This document shows, one piece after another, positions 36,438-45,375 of a DNA stretch of 64,000 nt. Under the pieces are notes generated by a model that had not been told where the DNA came from, searched no databases, and saw nothing but the letters and a program-made list of their open reading frames with translations. The number at the start of each line of letters is the position of its first letter. Position 1 is the stretch's first letter. The position numbers and the translations under genes were made by a program. Source of the DNA: Myxococcales bacterium (GTDB taxonomy: Bacteria > Myxococcota_A > Bradymonadia > Bradymonadales > GCA-2716585); contig PBBL01000008.1 of the NCBI GenBank assembly GCA_002716585.1, positions 1 through 64,000 of the forward strand. The letters run 5' to 3'.

Positions 36438-37270
36438 AACGTATCTTCCTCCTGGGGAACATCCCCTGAGACACCATTGTGGTCCTGCATCTGCCGCCGC
36501 GCCTCTTCAAGCAGCCGACGGTCTTCATCCGAGAGCTCCAACCGAGCCATCAAATCCGGGCGCCGCGTCGAGGTCCTGAGCAGCCCCTGACCTCGGCGCC
36601 ATTGAGCGATGTGGGCGTGGTGCCCACTCAACAGAACATCGGGCACCCCGACCCCGCGAAACTCCGCGGGGCGTGTGTACTGCGGGTACTCCAGCAGCCC
36701 CGAGGCGAACGACTCGTCCTCCGCGCTGGCTTCGTTGCCGAGCACCCCCGGCAGGAGCCTTATCACAGCGTCCAGCACGGTCAAGGCCGCTGGCTCGCCG
36801 CCCGTCAACACGAAGTCGCCGAGGCTCAGCTCCCGATCCATCCGAGCGATCGCGCGCTCATCGACGCCTTCGTAGCGACCGCAGACGAGTGTCAACGCCT
36901 CGCGCTCAGCCAGCTCCTCGGCGATCCGCTGTGAGAACGGCTCCCCGGCTGGCGTGAGCATCACCCTGTAGGCGGGCCCAAGGCCCCGCTCCGCCCGCTC
37001 CGCGTCCACCGCCTCCATGGCGCGCACGACAGGACCGGGCTTCATGACCATTCCAGCGCCGCCGCCGTAGGGCGTGTCGTCCGTGACGCGGTGCTTGCCG
37101 GTCGCCCAGGCTCGGATGTCCCTGGCCTCGACGACGATGTCGCCGCCCTCCAGGGCCTTGCCCAGGATGCTCACCGACAGCGGCGAGCTGAAGAACTCGG
37201 GGAACAACGTGAGCACCGCGCAGTGGAACCGAGGCGTCTCCGTGGCCTGTTGCTCCTGCTGCTCGCTCAC
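36434..37270 (-). CDS. trmD: tRNA (guanine-37-N1)-methyltransferase
   Basis: 278 residues. It makes m1G37 in tRNAs reading CCN, CUN and CGG codons, preventing +1 frameshifting, using SAM bound in a trefoil-knot SPOUT fold. Family marks: LTLFPEFF at the start, [29 protein letters not shown], the knot region [15 protein letters not shown], and [20 protein letters not shown]. The C-terminus is somewhat extended and acidic. The GTG start overlaps the rimM stop (GTGA) and the stop overlaps the rplS start (ATGA), so translation is coupled through three genes. Confidence 0.98.
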   Translation of the reverse strand: MSEQQEQQATETPRFHCAVLTLFPEFFSSPLSVSILGKALEGGDIVVEARDIRAWATGKHRVTDDTPYGGGAGMVMKPGPVVRAMEAVDAERAERGLGPAYRVMLTPAGEPFSQRIAEELAEREALTLVCGRYEGVDERAIARMDRELSLGDFVLTGGEPAALTVLDAVIRLLPGVLGNEASAEDESFASGLLEYPQYTRPAEFRGVGVPDVLLSGHHAHIAQWRRGQGLLRTSTRRPDLMARLELSDEDRRLLEEARRQMQDHNGVSGDVPQEEDTL

Positions 37271-37833
37271 GATCGCTCCTTGATGATCGGCGCCCGGGTC
37301 GCCTCAAGCAGCCCTTCGGGGAGGTCCACGACCACCCGCTCCGCTTCGAGGTCCACCGACACGACGATCGACTCAACAAACGGCACCATCACCTCCGTCC
37401 GACCGCTCGGCTCGTGGATGATGAGCACGTCCTGCGTCCCTGCCTCCGTCAGCCCCTGCACCGTTCCGAGCAGCTCGCCTTCGGAGTCCATGACCTCAAG
37501 CCCCTGAAGCTCATAGAGGTAGAACTCGTCGGGGTCGTCCAGCTCAGGGAGATCAGCGCTCGTGATGAACACCTCCTTCCCCTTGAGGGCCTCCGCCTGG
37601 TCGCGAAACCGCACCCCCTCCACCGAGAGGATGACGAACTGACCACCCGCGCGCGCCTTGCGCACCGCGTACTCGCGAGCGCCGCGCCCGGTGGCCTCGT
37701 CCGCGATCCAGATCGCCGACTGCTCCAGGAGCGTCTCCGCCCCCGGCACCAGCGGCCAGACCCGAAGATCGCCGCGAATCCCATGAGGGCGCCCGACCCG
37801 ACCAACGTGGAGCAACGGCTCATCCAGGGCCAT
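37267..37833 (-). CDS. rimM: Ribosome maturation factor RimM
   Basis: 188 residues, normal length. It assists maturation of the 30S head and binds S19. The N-terminal RimM barrel begins VGRVGRPHGIRGDLRVWPL; the PRC-barrel half has EFYLYELQGLEVMDSEGELL and ends MVPFVESIVVSVDLEAERVV. These are the standard signatures. Its stop overlaps trmD, and khpA ends 16 nt upstream. Confidence 0.97.
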   Translation of the reverse strand: MALDEPLLHVGRVGRPHGIRGDLRVWPLVPGAETLLEQSAIWIADEATGRGAREYAVRKARAGGQFVILSVEGVRFRDQAEALKGKEVFITSADLPELDDPDEFYLYELQGLEVMDSEGELLGTVQGLTEAGTQDVLIIHEPSGRTEVMVPFVESIVVSVDLEAERVVVDLPEGLLEATRAPIIKERS

Positions 37834-37849
37834 GGGCCTTCACCTGAAG

Positions 37850-38110
37850 TCAGTCGACGAGGTCGAGCGTCACAGGCTGATCCAGCGACTGCGACGCGAC
37901 CGTCATCAGGGTCCTGAGGCTGCGGATGACGCGCCCCTGACGCCCGATGACCCGACCGATGTCGTCCTGAGCCACCTCAAGCCGCATCACCGTCGTCGCC
38001 TTCTTCTCTTCGGCGATCTCCGTGACCGTGATGGACTCGGGATCGTTGACCAGTGGCTCGACCAGGTAGCGCACCAGGTCTTCCAGCTGTGTGGATTCAC
38101 GCTCCGCCAT
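37850..38110 (-). CDS. khpA: KH-domain RNA-binding protein KhpA
   Basis: 86 residues, a single KH domain of the UPF0109/YlqC family. It starts ERESTQLEDLVRYLVEPLVN and has the nucleic-acid-binding GxxG loop in DDIGRVIGRQGRVIRSLRTL. KhpA proteins bind many RNAs, often as a dimer with KhpB, and affect cell elongation and division in Gram-positive bacteria. GGAGAGG lies 5 nt before the ATG. The position between rpsP and rimM is the classical one. Confidence 0.95.
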   Translation of the reverse strand: MAERESTQLEDLVRYLVEPLVNDPESITVTEIAEEKKATTVMRLEVAQDDIGRVIGRQGRVIRSLRTLMTVASQSLDQPVTLDLVD

Positions 38111-38171
38111 ACCAACCTCTCCTGGCGAACGACGTGAGCCACGACGACCCTCAACGTCCGCTCCTCATCCA

Positions 38172-38194
38172 ACCGCTCGACCGCGACGAGCGGT
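38172..38194 (-). promoter_or_regulatory. Intercistronic hairpin between rpsP and khpA
   Basis: Perfect 8-bp inverted repeat ACCGCTCG (38172-38179) / CGAGCGGT (38187-38194) with a 7-nt loop, in the 133-nt gap between the rpsP stop and the khpA start. No T-run follows. It could protect the rpsP message or attenuate downstream genes, setting S16 output apart from RimM/TrmD. Confidence 0.4.
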
Positions 38195-38243
38195 CGCCGC
38201 GGTCTCTCGGTGGTGTGGTGTCGTACGAGACAACGCCTCGGGC

Positions 38244-38687
38244 TCAGCCCTCGGTCGTCTCCTCGGCCTTCTCCTCAGCGGGGGCGGCCTCCTCAGCGGG
38301 GGCGGCCTCCTCAGCGGGAGCGGCCTCCACGGCAGGAGCGGCCTCCGCCTTCGGGGCCTCCGCCTTCGGAGCCTCGGCGGCCTCCGCCTTCGGGGCGGGC
38401 TTGGCCGTGAAGGTCCGCTTGGGCTGGAACGGGGTCAGGATCTCCGGGTTGCGACGCACCCGGCGAACCAGGCTGGCGACCGTGTCGCTCATCTGGGCGC
38501 CGTTGCCCAACCAGTAATCCACGCGGTCGATCTTCAGCCGCAGCTCGATCGGATCCTGAAGCGGGTTGTAGGTCCCGAGGATGTCCAGAAAGCGCCCATC
38601 ACGGGGGGCTCGGGAATCAGCAGCAACGATACGGTAGAAGGGACGCTTCTTCGCGCCATGCCTCTGGAGGCGAAGCTTAACAGACAT
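38244..38687 (-). CDS. rpsP: 30S ribosomal protein S16 with Ala/Glu-rich tail
   Basis: 147 residues; the S16 core fills about the first 85: [34 protein letters not shown], and the [15 protein letters not shown] segment. After about residue 95 comes a tail of about 50 residues of Ala, Glu, Pro and Lys (repeats such as [11 protein letters not shown]), so it is longer and more acidic than the common S16. Such tails occur in some GC-rich lineages; their role is unknown. First gene of the operon, with GGGAG upstream and a good promoter about 200 nt away. Confidence 0.96.
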   Translation of the reverse strand: MSVKLRLQRHGAKKRPFYRIVAADSRAPRDGRFLDILGTYNPLQDPIELRLKIDRVDYWLGNGAQMSDTVASLVRRVRRNPEILTPFQPKRTFTAKPAPKAEAAEAPKAEAPKAEAAPAVEAAPAEEAAPAEEAAPAEEKAEETTEG

Positions 38688-38888
38688 CTATATGATCTCC
38701 CTGGTATCTCTCGTGGTCATCACGCGCCACCCCAATCATGGCGCAATCCATTACCAACCATTCTGACCCCACGATGCCCGACCGGTCGGCCTTGATGCGG
38801 TGAAGAGCGCCTCGCGGACGCGAGGACTTCACAAGGGGGCAGCACACAACAACAGGCCGGACAGACCGGACCTGAAGTGCGACCGGAC

Positions 38889-38917
38889 CTTTTAGACCCA
38901 CCAACCGCCCATGTCAA
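38889..38917 (-). promoter_or_regulatory. sigma70-like promoter of the rpsP operon
   Basis: Minus strand TTGACA (38912-38917), exactly 17 nt, then TAAAAG (38889-38894). Predicted start near 38882, giving a leader of about 195 nt before rpsP. The leader contains the 12-nt palindrome CCGACCGGTCGG (38778-38789) and an imperfect hairpin near 38810-38825, possible sites of ribosomal-protein feedback control. Confidence 0.65.
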
Positions 38918-38927
38918 GGGTGACACG

Positions 38928-40100
38928 TCAATCGTCACCACGGAAGCGCCCTGGCACCCACAAGCCGCCCTCTCCCTGATCACCGCCGCCCCCGATGGGA
39001 GCGGCGCCCGTACCCATCTCACCCACCCCCCCCGAGGCGGGCGCGGTCATTCGCGCGTGGAACTCGATCAGCAACGGCTGGAACATCGCGAGGAACAACG
39101 GGATCTCCGACGGCGACGTCCCCTCCTCCACCAACCTCGCCACCCGCGTCAGGAGCGCCGCCTCGCCCCACCGATCATGCCGCGCGCTCACCCAGGCGGT
39201 GTGCCGCAACCCCAGCGCGACCCGCGCCCGACCGGCCTCCTCGACCATCTCGACGAGCACCCCGTCCACCACCGCCCGGAGACGATCCATGATCTGATGA
39301 TCGGCCAGCACCAGCGGACTCACCTCCACCGCCTCGAACCGCTCCACGCACTGCGCGACCCGCTCGTACGTCGGCCTCAGCATCCCATAGAAGGGATCGT
39401 CCAGCAGATCGCCGCTGGTGGCCACCGAGCGCGGCACCTCCACGCCCCGCGCCTCCAGCGCCTCCTCCACCGGGTGGCGCGCGGGCGCCTCCGGCAACTC
39501 CCCGAGCGTGGCCTTCATCTCGACCAGCTCCGAGTCAAACCCCTCCGCCGTGATCCCCCGAACCAGCTCGAACAGGAAGAACCGGGCGTAACCCTCCTCC
39601 AGCTCGTACCACGCCATCTCCTCCTGAGAGGCCGCCAGCGTGTCGCGCAGCCCACGACGCGCGTCCCCGCGCGGCATCCAGCCCGGCTCCACGCGCAGCT
39701 CCCCACCCATGGACTGAAACAACACCGCCAACGACGACTCCCCCGGAGAGTGGCACGCCAGGTAGGCCAGGAAGCTCCCCTCCGACGAGGCCAGCGTCGC
39801 GACCCCCTGGAACTCGCGGCGCGGGGCCACCGAGACCGCGTGGGGGGTTCGGGTCAGCTCGACGCCGCGGGTCCTCAGCTTGTGATGGACGCGGCGGAGC
39901 CCCTTCTGAAACGCCTTGCCGGTGATCCGCGCCTCCAGCGCGCGCAACGTCTCAAGATCGGCGCGATCGCCCGCCTCCTCCGCCATCCAGAGCCAGTGCT
40001 CCTGCGACACGGCGCTGACGTCACCGCCGTCGGCGAGGATCGCGCGCGCCTGGTCCTGCGTGTCCGGGGGGGGCTTTACGGCTTTGAGCTTTTTTCCCAT
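38928..40100 (-). CDS. Conserved unknown soluble protein
   Basis: 390 residues from ATG 40100, with AAGGA 7 nt upstream. No signal peptide or membrane helix. Visible parts: a short helical N-terminus (QARAILADGGDVSAV and EAGDRADLETLRALEARITG), a basic KAFQKGLRRVHHKLRTRGVE segment, a beta-rich middle (AVSVAPRREFQGVATLASSE), long helices after residue 290, and a Gly-rich C-terminus. The family is not recognised. The KGLRRVHHKLR segment could touch nucleic acid, which is speculation. It is divergent from the PfkB kinase gene (80-nt gap) and lies just upstream of the rpsP promoter. Confidence 0.8.
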   Translation of the reverse strand: MGKKLKAVKPPPDTQDQARAILADGGDVSAVSQEHWLWMAEEAGDRADLETLRALEARITGKAFQKGLRRVHHKLRTRGVELTRTPHAVSVAPRREFQGVATLASSEGSFLAYLACHSPGESSLAVLFQSMGGELRVEPGWMPRGDARRGLRDTLAASQEEMAWYELEEGYARFFLFELVRGITAEGFDSELVEMKATLGELPEAPARHPVEEALEARGVEVPRSVATSGDLLDDPFYGMLRPTYERVAQCVERFEAVEVSPLVLADHQIMDRLRAVVDGVLVEMVEEAGRARVALGLRHTAWVSARHDRWGEAALLTRVARLVEEGTSPSEIPLFLAMFQPLLIEFHARMTAPASGGVGEMGTGAAPIGGGGDQGEGGLWVPGRFRGDD

Positions 40101-40180
40101 GGCGGTGTCCTTGCGAAGTGGTGGTGTCCCTCGTTACTCTGCGGTGGATTGGCGCATGACCTGAGGAGTGTGCACACACC

Positions 40181-41113
40181 ATGCAGATCACCCTGCCCCC
40201 GCCGCCCAACAAGACCATCCTTTGCACGGGCCAGTGCAACATCGAGACGATCGCGCTGGTGGATCGGCTCCCTCCACCAGATACCACGCTGGAGCTCAAG
40301 CACTTCACCATACAAGGGGGAGGGGTGGCGGCCACAGCCTGTGTAACGCTGGCCCGGTTGGGTGTCAACACGCGGTTCATCGGCAAGATCGGCGACGACG
40401 ACAACGGCGACCAGATCCGCCGGACGCTGGGGGCGGACGGCGTCGAGACGTCGAGGATGATCGTCCAGCCCCGGGGGGTGACGCAGTTCTCCTTCGCCCT
40501 CGTCGAAAAGGGCACGGGGCGGCGCAGCACCTTCTGGACCGCGGGCAGCGTCTCCGAGGCGGCCCCGGAGGAGATCGACCCCGACGCGGCGCTGGAAGGC
40601 GTGGACGTCGTGTTCATCGACGGCCAGCACCCGACCGCCCAGCTGACGCTGGCCCGCGCGGCGAAGGCGCGCGGGGTGGCGGTCGTGTTTGGCGCGACGA
40701 CGATGTGCGCGAACGCCCAGGCGCTCGTCGAGGCGTCGTCGATCCTGATCGCGTCGGAGCGGTTCACGAGCCAGTGCTCGGGGATCGGGCGCCCGAAGGA
40801 CGCGCTGACCGCGCTGCACACGCTCGGCCCCGAGCTCGTCGTGATCACCATGGGCGCCGAGGGGAGCATGGGGTCAAACGGCGAGGCGGTCTGGCACCAG
40901 CGCCCGGGTGAGCCGAGGGCGGTGGTCGACAACGTGGGGGCAGGGGACATCTACCGCGGGGCGTTCACCTACGCGTGGGCGGCGGGCGCCGATCTGAAGG
41001 TGTGCATGCAGACCGCGACCGCGGCGGCGACGCTGTCGCTTCAGGGCCTCGGGCCGCGCGCGAACCTGCCGGGGCGACATGATCTGCAACAGGCGCTGGA
41101 GAATCTTCGCTAG
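40181..41113 (+). CDS. PfkB/ribokinase-family sugar or nucleoside kinase
   Basis: 310 residues of the PfkB family, which phosphorylates sugars, nucleosides or related alcohols. Near the N-terminus, GGGVAATACVTLARLGVNTR is PfkB signature 1 (GG...A...A.LG). Signature 2 near the C-terminus reads DNVGAGDIYRGAF; the GAGD anion hole and catalytic Asp are kept, with Asn where Thr is usual. VVITMGAEGSMG precedes it. The substrate cannot be named: the start region resembles neither RbsK nor FruK closely. No sugar transporter or catabolic gene adjoins it. It is divergent from an unknown gene. Confidence 0.9.
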   Translation: MQITLPPPPNKTILCTGQCNIETIALVDRLPPPDTTLELKHFTIQGGGVAATACVTLARLGVNTRFIGKIGDDDNGDQIRRTLGADGVETSRMIVQPRGVTQFSFALVEKGTGRRSTFWTAGSVSEAAPEEIDPDAALEGVDVVFIDGQHPTAQLTLARAAKARGVAVVFGATTMCANAQALVEASSILIASERFTSQCSGIGRPKDALTALHTLGPELVVITMGAEGSMGSNGEAVWHQRPGEPRAVVDNVGAGDIYRGAFTYAWAAGADLKVCMQTATAAATLSLQGLGPRANLPGRHDLQQALENLR

Positions 41114-41375
41114 ACGCCGATGAACCATCAGGGAAATGGACCGGGTGGCGGCGTTGTTGCCCTGGTCAGACGTCCACGCCATCCGACGTCATCAACCCCT
41201 CACGGCGCGTTGAGCCTGGTTGAATTGTTGACACAACGCCCTGATCCATGCTTCCCGTCTAGGGATGGTGCGGGCATCTTGAGAGGCGCCCCACACCTCA
41301 AGCCACAGGCGCCCGGGCTGGGAGCAAGACCAGCGCGGGTCGGACGAGACCTGAGAGCCAAGGATACCTGACCGT

Positions 41376-42620
41376 ATGTCCAACCGTAAACGAGTCCGCT
41401 GCTCCTTCTGTGGAAAGGAAGCCAAAGACGTCCGCAAGCTGATCGCGGGACCTGACGTGCACATCTGCGACGAGTGCGTCGCCCTCTGCAAGGAGATCAT
41501 CGAGGAAGACGCGCAGATGTCGCCCACGACCGAAAAGCCCGACCTCGACATGCGGCCTCGGGCGATCAAGGACTTCCTCGATCAGCACATCATCGGTCAG
41601 ACCCAGGCCAAGAAGGTCCTCTCGGTGGCGGTGTACAACCATTACAAGCGCATCAAGAGTGAGCTGGACGGTGAGAGCCCGGTCGACGACGACGTCGAGC
41701 TGAGCAAGGGCAACATCCTGATGATCGGCCCCACCGGCTCGGGCAAGACCCTGATGGCGCAGACGCTGGCCAAGCGCCTCGACGTCCCCTTCACGATCGC
41801 CGACGCCACGAGCCTCACCGAGGCGGGCTACGTCGGTGAGGACGTCGAGAACGTCATCAAGAGCCTGTGGATCGCGGCCGACCGCAACGTCAACCGCGCC
41901 AGCCGCGGCATCGTCTGCATCGACGAGATCGACAAGATCTCCCGCAAGGGGGACACCCCCAGCTCCACCCGCGACGTCGGCGGCGAGGGGGTCCAGCAGG
42001 CGCTGTTGAAGATGATCGAGTCGGAGAAGGTGATGATCCCGCCGGAGGGGAGCCGCAACCGCCCCCAGCAGGAGTTCATCCAGGTCGACACGACGAACAT
42101 CCTGTTCATCTGCTGCGGCTCGTTTCAGGGGCTGGAGCAGATCATCGAGCGGCGCATCGGCCACACCCCGCTCGGGTTCGGCGCCGACTTCGACCAGCGC
42201 GCCGAGAAGACCAACAACCTGCTCAAGCAGGTGGAGGCCTCGGATCTGATCAAGTTCGGCATGATCCCGGAGTTCGTCGGGCGGCTGCCGGTGATCGTGA
42301 CCTTCGACAAGCTCACCAACGGCGAGCTGGTCGAGATCCTCTGGAAGCCGCGCAACTCGCTGGTCAAGCAGTACCAGAAGCTGTTCGAACTCGAGAACGT
42401 CAAGCTGCGCTTCCACAACGAGGCGCTTGAGGCGATCGTCCAGAAGGTGGTCGAGCAGAAGTCGGGGGCGCGCGGCCTGCGCGGCGTGCTTGAGGACATC
42501 ATGCTCGGGATCATGTACGAGCTGCCGTCCCTCAAGGGGGTGCGCGAGTGCATCATCACCGAGGAGGTGGTGACCAGCAAGGAGCGCCCGCTGCTCGTCT
42601 ACGAGAAAAAGAGCGCCTGA
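41376..42620 (+). CDS. clpX: ATP-dependent Clp protease ATPase subunit ClpX
   Basis: 414 residues, typical length. The N-terminal zinc-binding domain has C9, C12, C31 and C34. Walker A is GPTGSGKT (118-125), the pore loop [10 protein letters not shown] follows, and Walker B is [10 protein letters not shown]. Sensor and arginine-finger regions and the IGF-type loop for ClpP docking ([14 protein letters not shown] region) are present. ClpX unfolds tagged proteins and feeds them to ClpP. Unusually, clpP and tig are not adjacent: upstream is the PfkB kinase and downstream a convergent tetR gene 7 nt away. The 262-nt upstream gap probably holds its own promoter. Confidence 0.98.
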   Translation: MSNRKRVRCSFCGKEAKDVRKLIAGPDVHICDECVALCKEIIEEDAQMSPTTEKPDLDMRPRAIKDFLDQHIIGQTQAKKVLSVAVYNHYKRIKSELDGESPVDDDVELSKGNILMIGPTGSGKTLMAQTLAKRLDVPFTIADATSLTEAGYVGEDVENVIKSLWIAADRNVNRASRGIVCIDEIDKISRKGDTPSSTRDVGGEGVQQALLKMIESEKVMIPPEGSRNRPQQEFIQVDTTNILFICCGSFQGLEQIIERRIGHTPLGFGADFDQRAEKTNNLLKQVEASDLIKFGMIPEFVGRLPVIVTFDKLTNGELVEILWKPRNSLVKQYQKLFELENVKLRFHNEALEAIVQKVVEQKSGARGLRGVLEDIMLGIMYELPSLKGVRECIITEEVVTSKERPLLVYEKKSA

Positions 42621-42627
42621 CCCAAGA

Positions 42628-43227
42628 TCACCTGATCAGACCTGACAGGTACGGCTTCGCGAGATCGATCGCCGCGGTCGGGTCCACCTCGTCCAGCTTC
42701 CCCGAGTGCTTCATCAGCGCCAGCACCTGATACGCCCCCAGCACCATCCACGCGGCGGCCCGCGGCTGGATGTCGTCGCGGATCGCCCCGGACACCTGCC
42801 AGCGCTCGATCGCCTCGGTCAGGACGGTCAGCGCCCGCTCCTGATGTGGCAGGTAGACCTGACCGACCTCGGGGTCGTCCAGCTCCGCCGACACCCAGAA
42901 GATCATCCTGGCGAAGTCCTCGTGGCGACGCAGCAGGTCGATGTAGTAGCGCAGCAGCGCGCCGAGCGCCTTGTGGGGCTCGGCCTCGTGCTCGCGGACG
43001 ACGCGCTCGATCTCATCCACCAGCCGACGGCTCGTGTGGGCGACCGCCTCGGTGAACAGCGCCCGCTTGCTGTCGAAGTAGCGGTAGATGAGCGCCTCCG
43101 CCACCCCCGCCTCCTCGCTGATCATCCGCGTCGTCGCGCCGTAGTAGGAGCGGCGCGCGAACACGCGAATCGCGCAGCGCAGGATCTGGCGCCGCCGCTC
43201 GTGTGAACTCAACCGTCGTGTCGCCAA
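42628..43227 (-). CDS. TetR/AcrR-family transcriptional regulator
   Basis: 199 residues from TTG 43227, chosen because AAGGGGG lies 6 nt upstream and this gives the usual TetR length; in-frame ATG 43284 and GTG 43302 would add an atypical N-terminus. The helix-turn-helix is clear: RRQILRCAIRVFARRSYYGA, TTRMISEEAGVAEALIYRYF, then DSKRALFTEAV. The ligand domain is helical, with NEAR-consensus TetR_C features, and ends TAAIDLAKPYLSGLIR. The effector is unknown. Its likely targets include its own upstream AT-rich region, which carries palindromes and a promoter facing the next gene. Confidence 0.9.
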   Translation of the reverse strand: MATRRLSSHERRRQILRCAIRVFARRSYYGATTRMISEEAGVAEALIYRYFDSKRALFTEAVAHTSRRLVDEIERVVREHEAEPHKALGALLRYYIDLLRRHEDFARMIFWVSAELDDPEVGQVYLPHQERALTVLTEAIERWQVSGAIRDDIQPRAAAWMVLGAYQVLALMKHSGKLDEVDPTAAIDLAKPYLSGLIR

Positions 43228-43425
43228 GTCAGGCCCCCTTTGCGCGCTCCGACGCGCGTCATGGTCCCCGAAGTATAACCACATCCCGCCGCGCGATGAC
43301 ACACGCTCCGTCCAACAGGGCGATGATCACATCGGAGCGCATCGCCTGAAGTCATCCACAACACACCAGACTGACTTCAAAAAACCAGATTCATCCCGAG
43401 CCGTGGTGTCATTGACTTTGAGTTC

Positions 43426-43447
43426 CATGTCAATTGTCGTTGACATG
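43426..43447. promoter_or_regulatory. Operator-like palindrome overlapping the -35 box
   Basis: CATGTCAA (43426-43433), 6-nt spacer, TTGACATG (43440-43447): a perfect 8-bp inverted repeat of a size usual for TetR-type dimers. Its right arm contains the TTGACA -35 element of the plus-strand promoter, so binding would block transcription. Recognition by the adjacent TetR protein is inference. Confidence 0.5.
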
Positions 43448-43468
43448 ATATACACAAACACCTATAGA
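43440..43468 (+). promoter_or_regulatory. Near-consensus sigma70 promoter
   Basis: TTGACA (43440-43445), 17-nt spacer, TATAGA (43463-43468): one of the best promoter matches in the window. It faces the coiled-coil protein gene at 43670; predicted start near 43475. Confidence 0.7.
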
Positions 43469-43514
43469 GATTCGCGACATGGATCTTCGGGAACTTGGCT
43501 TCATGTAATTTCAT

Positions 43515-43531
43515 ATTCAAACGATTTGAAT
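43515..43531. repeat. Second palindrome in the leader
   Basis: ATTCAAA (43515-43521), CGA, TTTGAAT (43525-43531): a perfect 7-bp inverted repeat about 40 nt past the predicted transcription start. It may be a second operator or a small RNA hairpin. Its sequence differs from the palindrome at the -35 box, so a different binding protein is possible. Confidence 0.4.
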
Positions 43532-43669
43532 CATGCTGCATGGATCCAGGATACAATGCCCCGATTGATCACCCAGGCTCCCCGGCGCTGCTGTCAAGTG
43601 GTGGCTTCCTGTTCGTTCGACCGGGGATCCAGCCCTCCCAACTGCACAATGACTCAATGAGGTTGAATC

Positions 43670-44110
43670 ATGGCGAAGAAACAAATGAGCAACGCGGATA
43701 TGATCAAGCATCTCAGCGCAATGCTCGAAAGCTCCCGCGAGGAACTGGAGACGCTTGAGGCGAGATACAACAAGCTCCGCGCGGAAGTGCTCACCTACGA
43801 GAGCAACCTCACCAAACTCCAGGAGTTGGAGGAGGGCAAGTTCAAAGAGATTGTTGAAGAAGCAACCACTGAAAACACTCCTGCGAAGGACAACAAGCAG
43901 CTGAAGGAGGAAATCTATCAGTACTTCGTCCAGCGCCCGCAGCTCACCCAGTCCCCCCAGGGCGTCACCGTCTTCCTCATCAACGAGCGCGACTGGCCCG
44001 ACGAGAAGGGCTTCAAGATCCGCGTCAGCAACCTCCTGCGCAAGATCGCCCGCGAGGAGCCCTGGCTGGAGCGCAAGGGACACGGCAAGTACCAGCATGC
44101 GGGCTCCTGA
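43670..44110 (+). CDS. Small coiled-coil protein with winged-helix-like C-terminus
   Basis: 146 residues, GAGG 7 nt before ATG. Residues about 8-70 form a heptad-like coiled coil (MIKHLSAMLESSREELETLE). The C-terminal about 70 residues look like a small helical/winged domain: NKQLKEEIYQYFVQRPQLTQ, VTVFLINERDWPDEKGFKIR, VSNLLRKIAREEPWLERKGH. That layout suggests a DNA- or protein-binding adaptor, but no family is recognised. The first half is less GC-rich than neighbouring genes, like the control region before it, so recent acquisition or relaxed selection is possible. It is likely repressed through the palindrome at its promoter. Confidence 0.8.
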   Translation: MAKKQMSNADMIKHLSAMLESSREELETLEARYNKLRAEVLTYESNLTKLQELEEGKFKEIVEEATTENTPAKDNKQLKEEIYQYFVQRPQLTQSPQGVTVFLINERDWPDEKGFKIRVSNLLRKIAREEPWLERKGHGKYQHAGS

Positions 44111-44224
44111 GCCCCACACCGACCGCTCTCTTCCGTAGATCGTGCCCGAATCGCCAATGCGTGCTAACCTGACTCGGCGTGACTCAAGCCCGGCGCCGCC
44201 CGGCTGAAGACAACGGAGTCAGAC

Positions 44225-45367
44225 GTGACCCACAGGCGACACCCGCCCCTCATCTTGCTGATCCTGCTCCTCACGCTGGCCTTCGGCTGCGCCTCGGCGC
44301 AGCCTGGAGACAGCGACGAGGGCTCCTCCGACACCGCCGACGCGAGCGTTGAAGGCGACACGTCATCAACCGCCGACACCTCCCAGACTCAGGGCGAGGA
44401 CACCTCCGGCGGGACCTCCGCCCAGGAGGACAGCGGCGCGCCGCCGGACACCGCCCCGGGGCCGGAGTGCACGCGCGACAGCGACTGCGACGACGACGAG
44501 CACTGCGCCCAGGAGACCTGCCAGCCCGGCCCCTGCCCCGAGGCGCAGCGCAACGCCTGCGGCGGCTGCGCGCCGCTGCGAGGCGCGCTCGGCGACTCCT
44601 GCGGGGTGTGCGGCACCTGGGAGTGCGGCGACGACGGCCAGGCGACCTGCGCGGGTGACGAGCTGAACGGCTGCGGCACCTGCGGCCCCCTCGAAGCCGA
44701 GCCCGACTCCCCCTGCGACGACTGCGGCGGGGGGTGGCTCTGCACCGGGGACGGCACCGCGGTGGTGTGCAGCAACGACGACACGACCGTCACCCGCAAC
44801 CTCTGTGGCCAGTGCCAGCCGGTCAGCCTCGACCTCGGCGAGCCGTGCGCCTGCGGCGGTGAGGTGGTGTGCGTCGCCGAGCGGGAGCTGGCGATCTGCG
44901 ACGACGGCGACAACACCCCGGACGTCGCCACCGCCCTCCCCGACACCGACGACGACTCCAACTGGGTCGAGCGCACCGGGAGCCTCAACACCGTCCTCGA
45001 CGAGGACTGGTACCGGGTGCGGGTCGAGGACGGCTTCTTCGACAACCTGGAGCCGGAGTTCGAGCTGATCGTCCCTCCCGGGCACGACTTCGACCTCTGC
45101 GTCTACTACGCGCGCGACGAGGGCAACCCGAGCGACCTCCGCTGCGACGGCAGCATCCGCGTCCTCGGCGAGGAGGGCACCTACACGATCGACCGCGAGT
45201 CGATCCCGGGCTGCTGCATGCGACAGCGCGGCAACCAGACCGAGGAGTTCAGCCTCTACTGGAGCACCCCGCTCGGAGAAGACGACGGCGGCGAGGCCTT
45301 CATACGCGTCATCTACATCGACGGCGCGGACGATTGCGCGGAATACCGCCTACGGTATAGATTTTAG
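44225..45367 (+). CDS. Cys-rich lipoprotein with acidic linker
   Basis: 380 residues from GTG 44225, with CGGAG 7 nt upstream. The signal peptide LLILLLTLAFGC is followed by ASAQ. Residues about 20-80 are a Ser/Thr/Asp/Gly linker (DTSGGTSAQEDSG). Then comes a Cys-rich region (about 80-225) with CTRDSDCDDDEHCAQETC and CGTCGPLEAEPDSPC modules. The C-terminal 150 residues look like a beta-sandwich of bacterial PPC type (DEDWYRVRVEDG, FELIVPPGHDFDLCVYY). An outer-surface protein is likely; its ligand is unknown. A hairpin at 45376 follows its stop. Confidence 0.85.
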   Translation: MTHRRHPPLILLILLLTLAFGCASAQPGDSDEGSSDTADASVEGDTSSTADTSQTQGEDTSGGTSAQEDSGAPPDTAPGPECTRDSDCDDDEHCAQETCQPGPCPEAQRNACGGCAPLRGALGDSCGVCGTWECGDDGQATCAGDELNGCGTCGPLEAEPDSPCDDCGGGWLCTGDGTAVVCSNDDTTVTRNLCGQCQPVSLDLGEPCACGGEVVCVAERELAICDDGDNTPDVATALPDTDDDSNWVERTGSLNTVLDEDWYRVRVEDGFFDNLEPEFELIVPPGHDFDLCVYYARDEGNPSDLRCDGSIRVLGEEGTYTIDRESIPGCCMRQRGNQTEEFSLYWSTPLGEDDGGEAFIRVIYIDGADDCAEYRLRYRF

Positions 45368-45375
45368 ATCCACGA

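Larger units (their letters stand above)
43228..43669. promoter_or_regulatory. AT-rich divergent control region
   Basis: This gap between the tetR-like gene (minus) and a coiled-coil protein gene (plus) is visibly richer in A/T than the neighbouring genes from about 43320 to 43560. It contains two perfect inverted repeats and a plus-strand promoter, entered separately. The promoter-to-ATG leader is about 195 nt. I see no reading frame of credible coding character in it. Confidence 0.55.

Noticed and set aside
41220..41245. Heat-shock (sigma32-like) promoter before clpX
   Set aside because: TTGAAT-N13-CCCTGAT is only a loose match, and the nearby TTGACA at 41228 lacks a -10 at the right distance. 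No CIRCE element was found either.
43228..43302. N-terminal extension of the TetR regulator from GTG 43302 or ATG 43284
   Set aside because: The extra residues are unlike TetR proteins, and the better ribosome site precedes TTG 43227. Not excluded.
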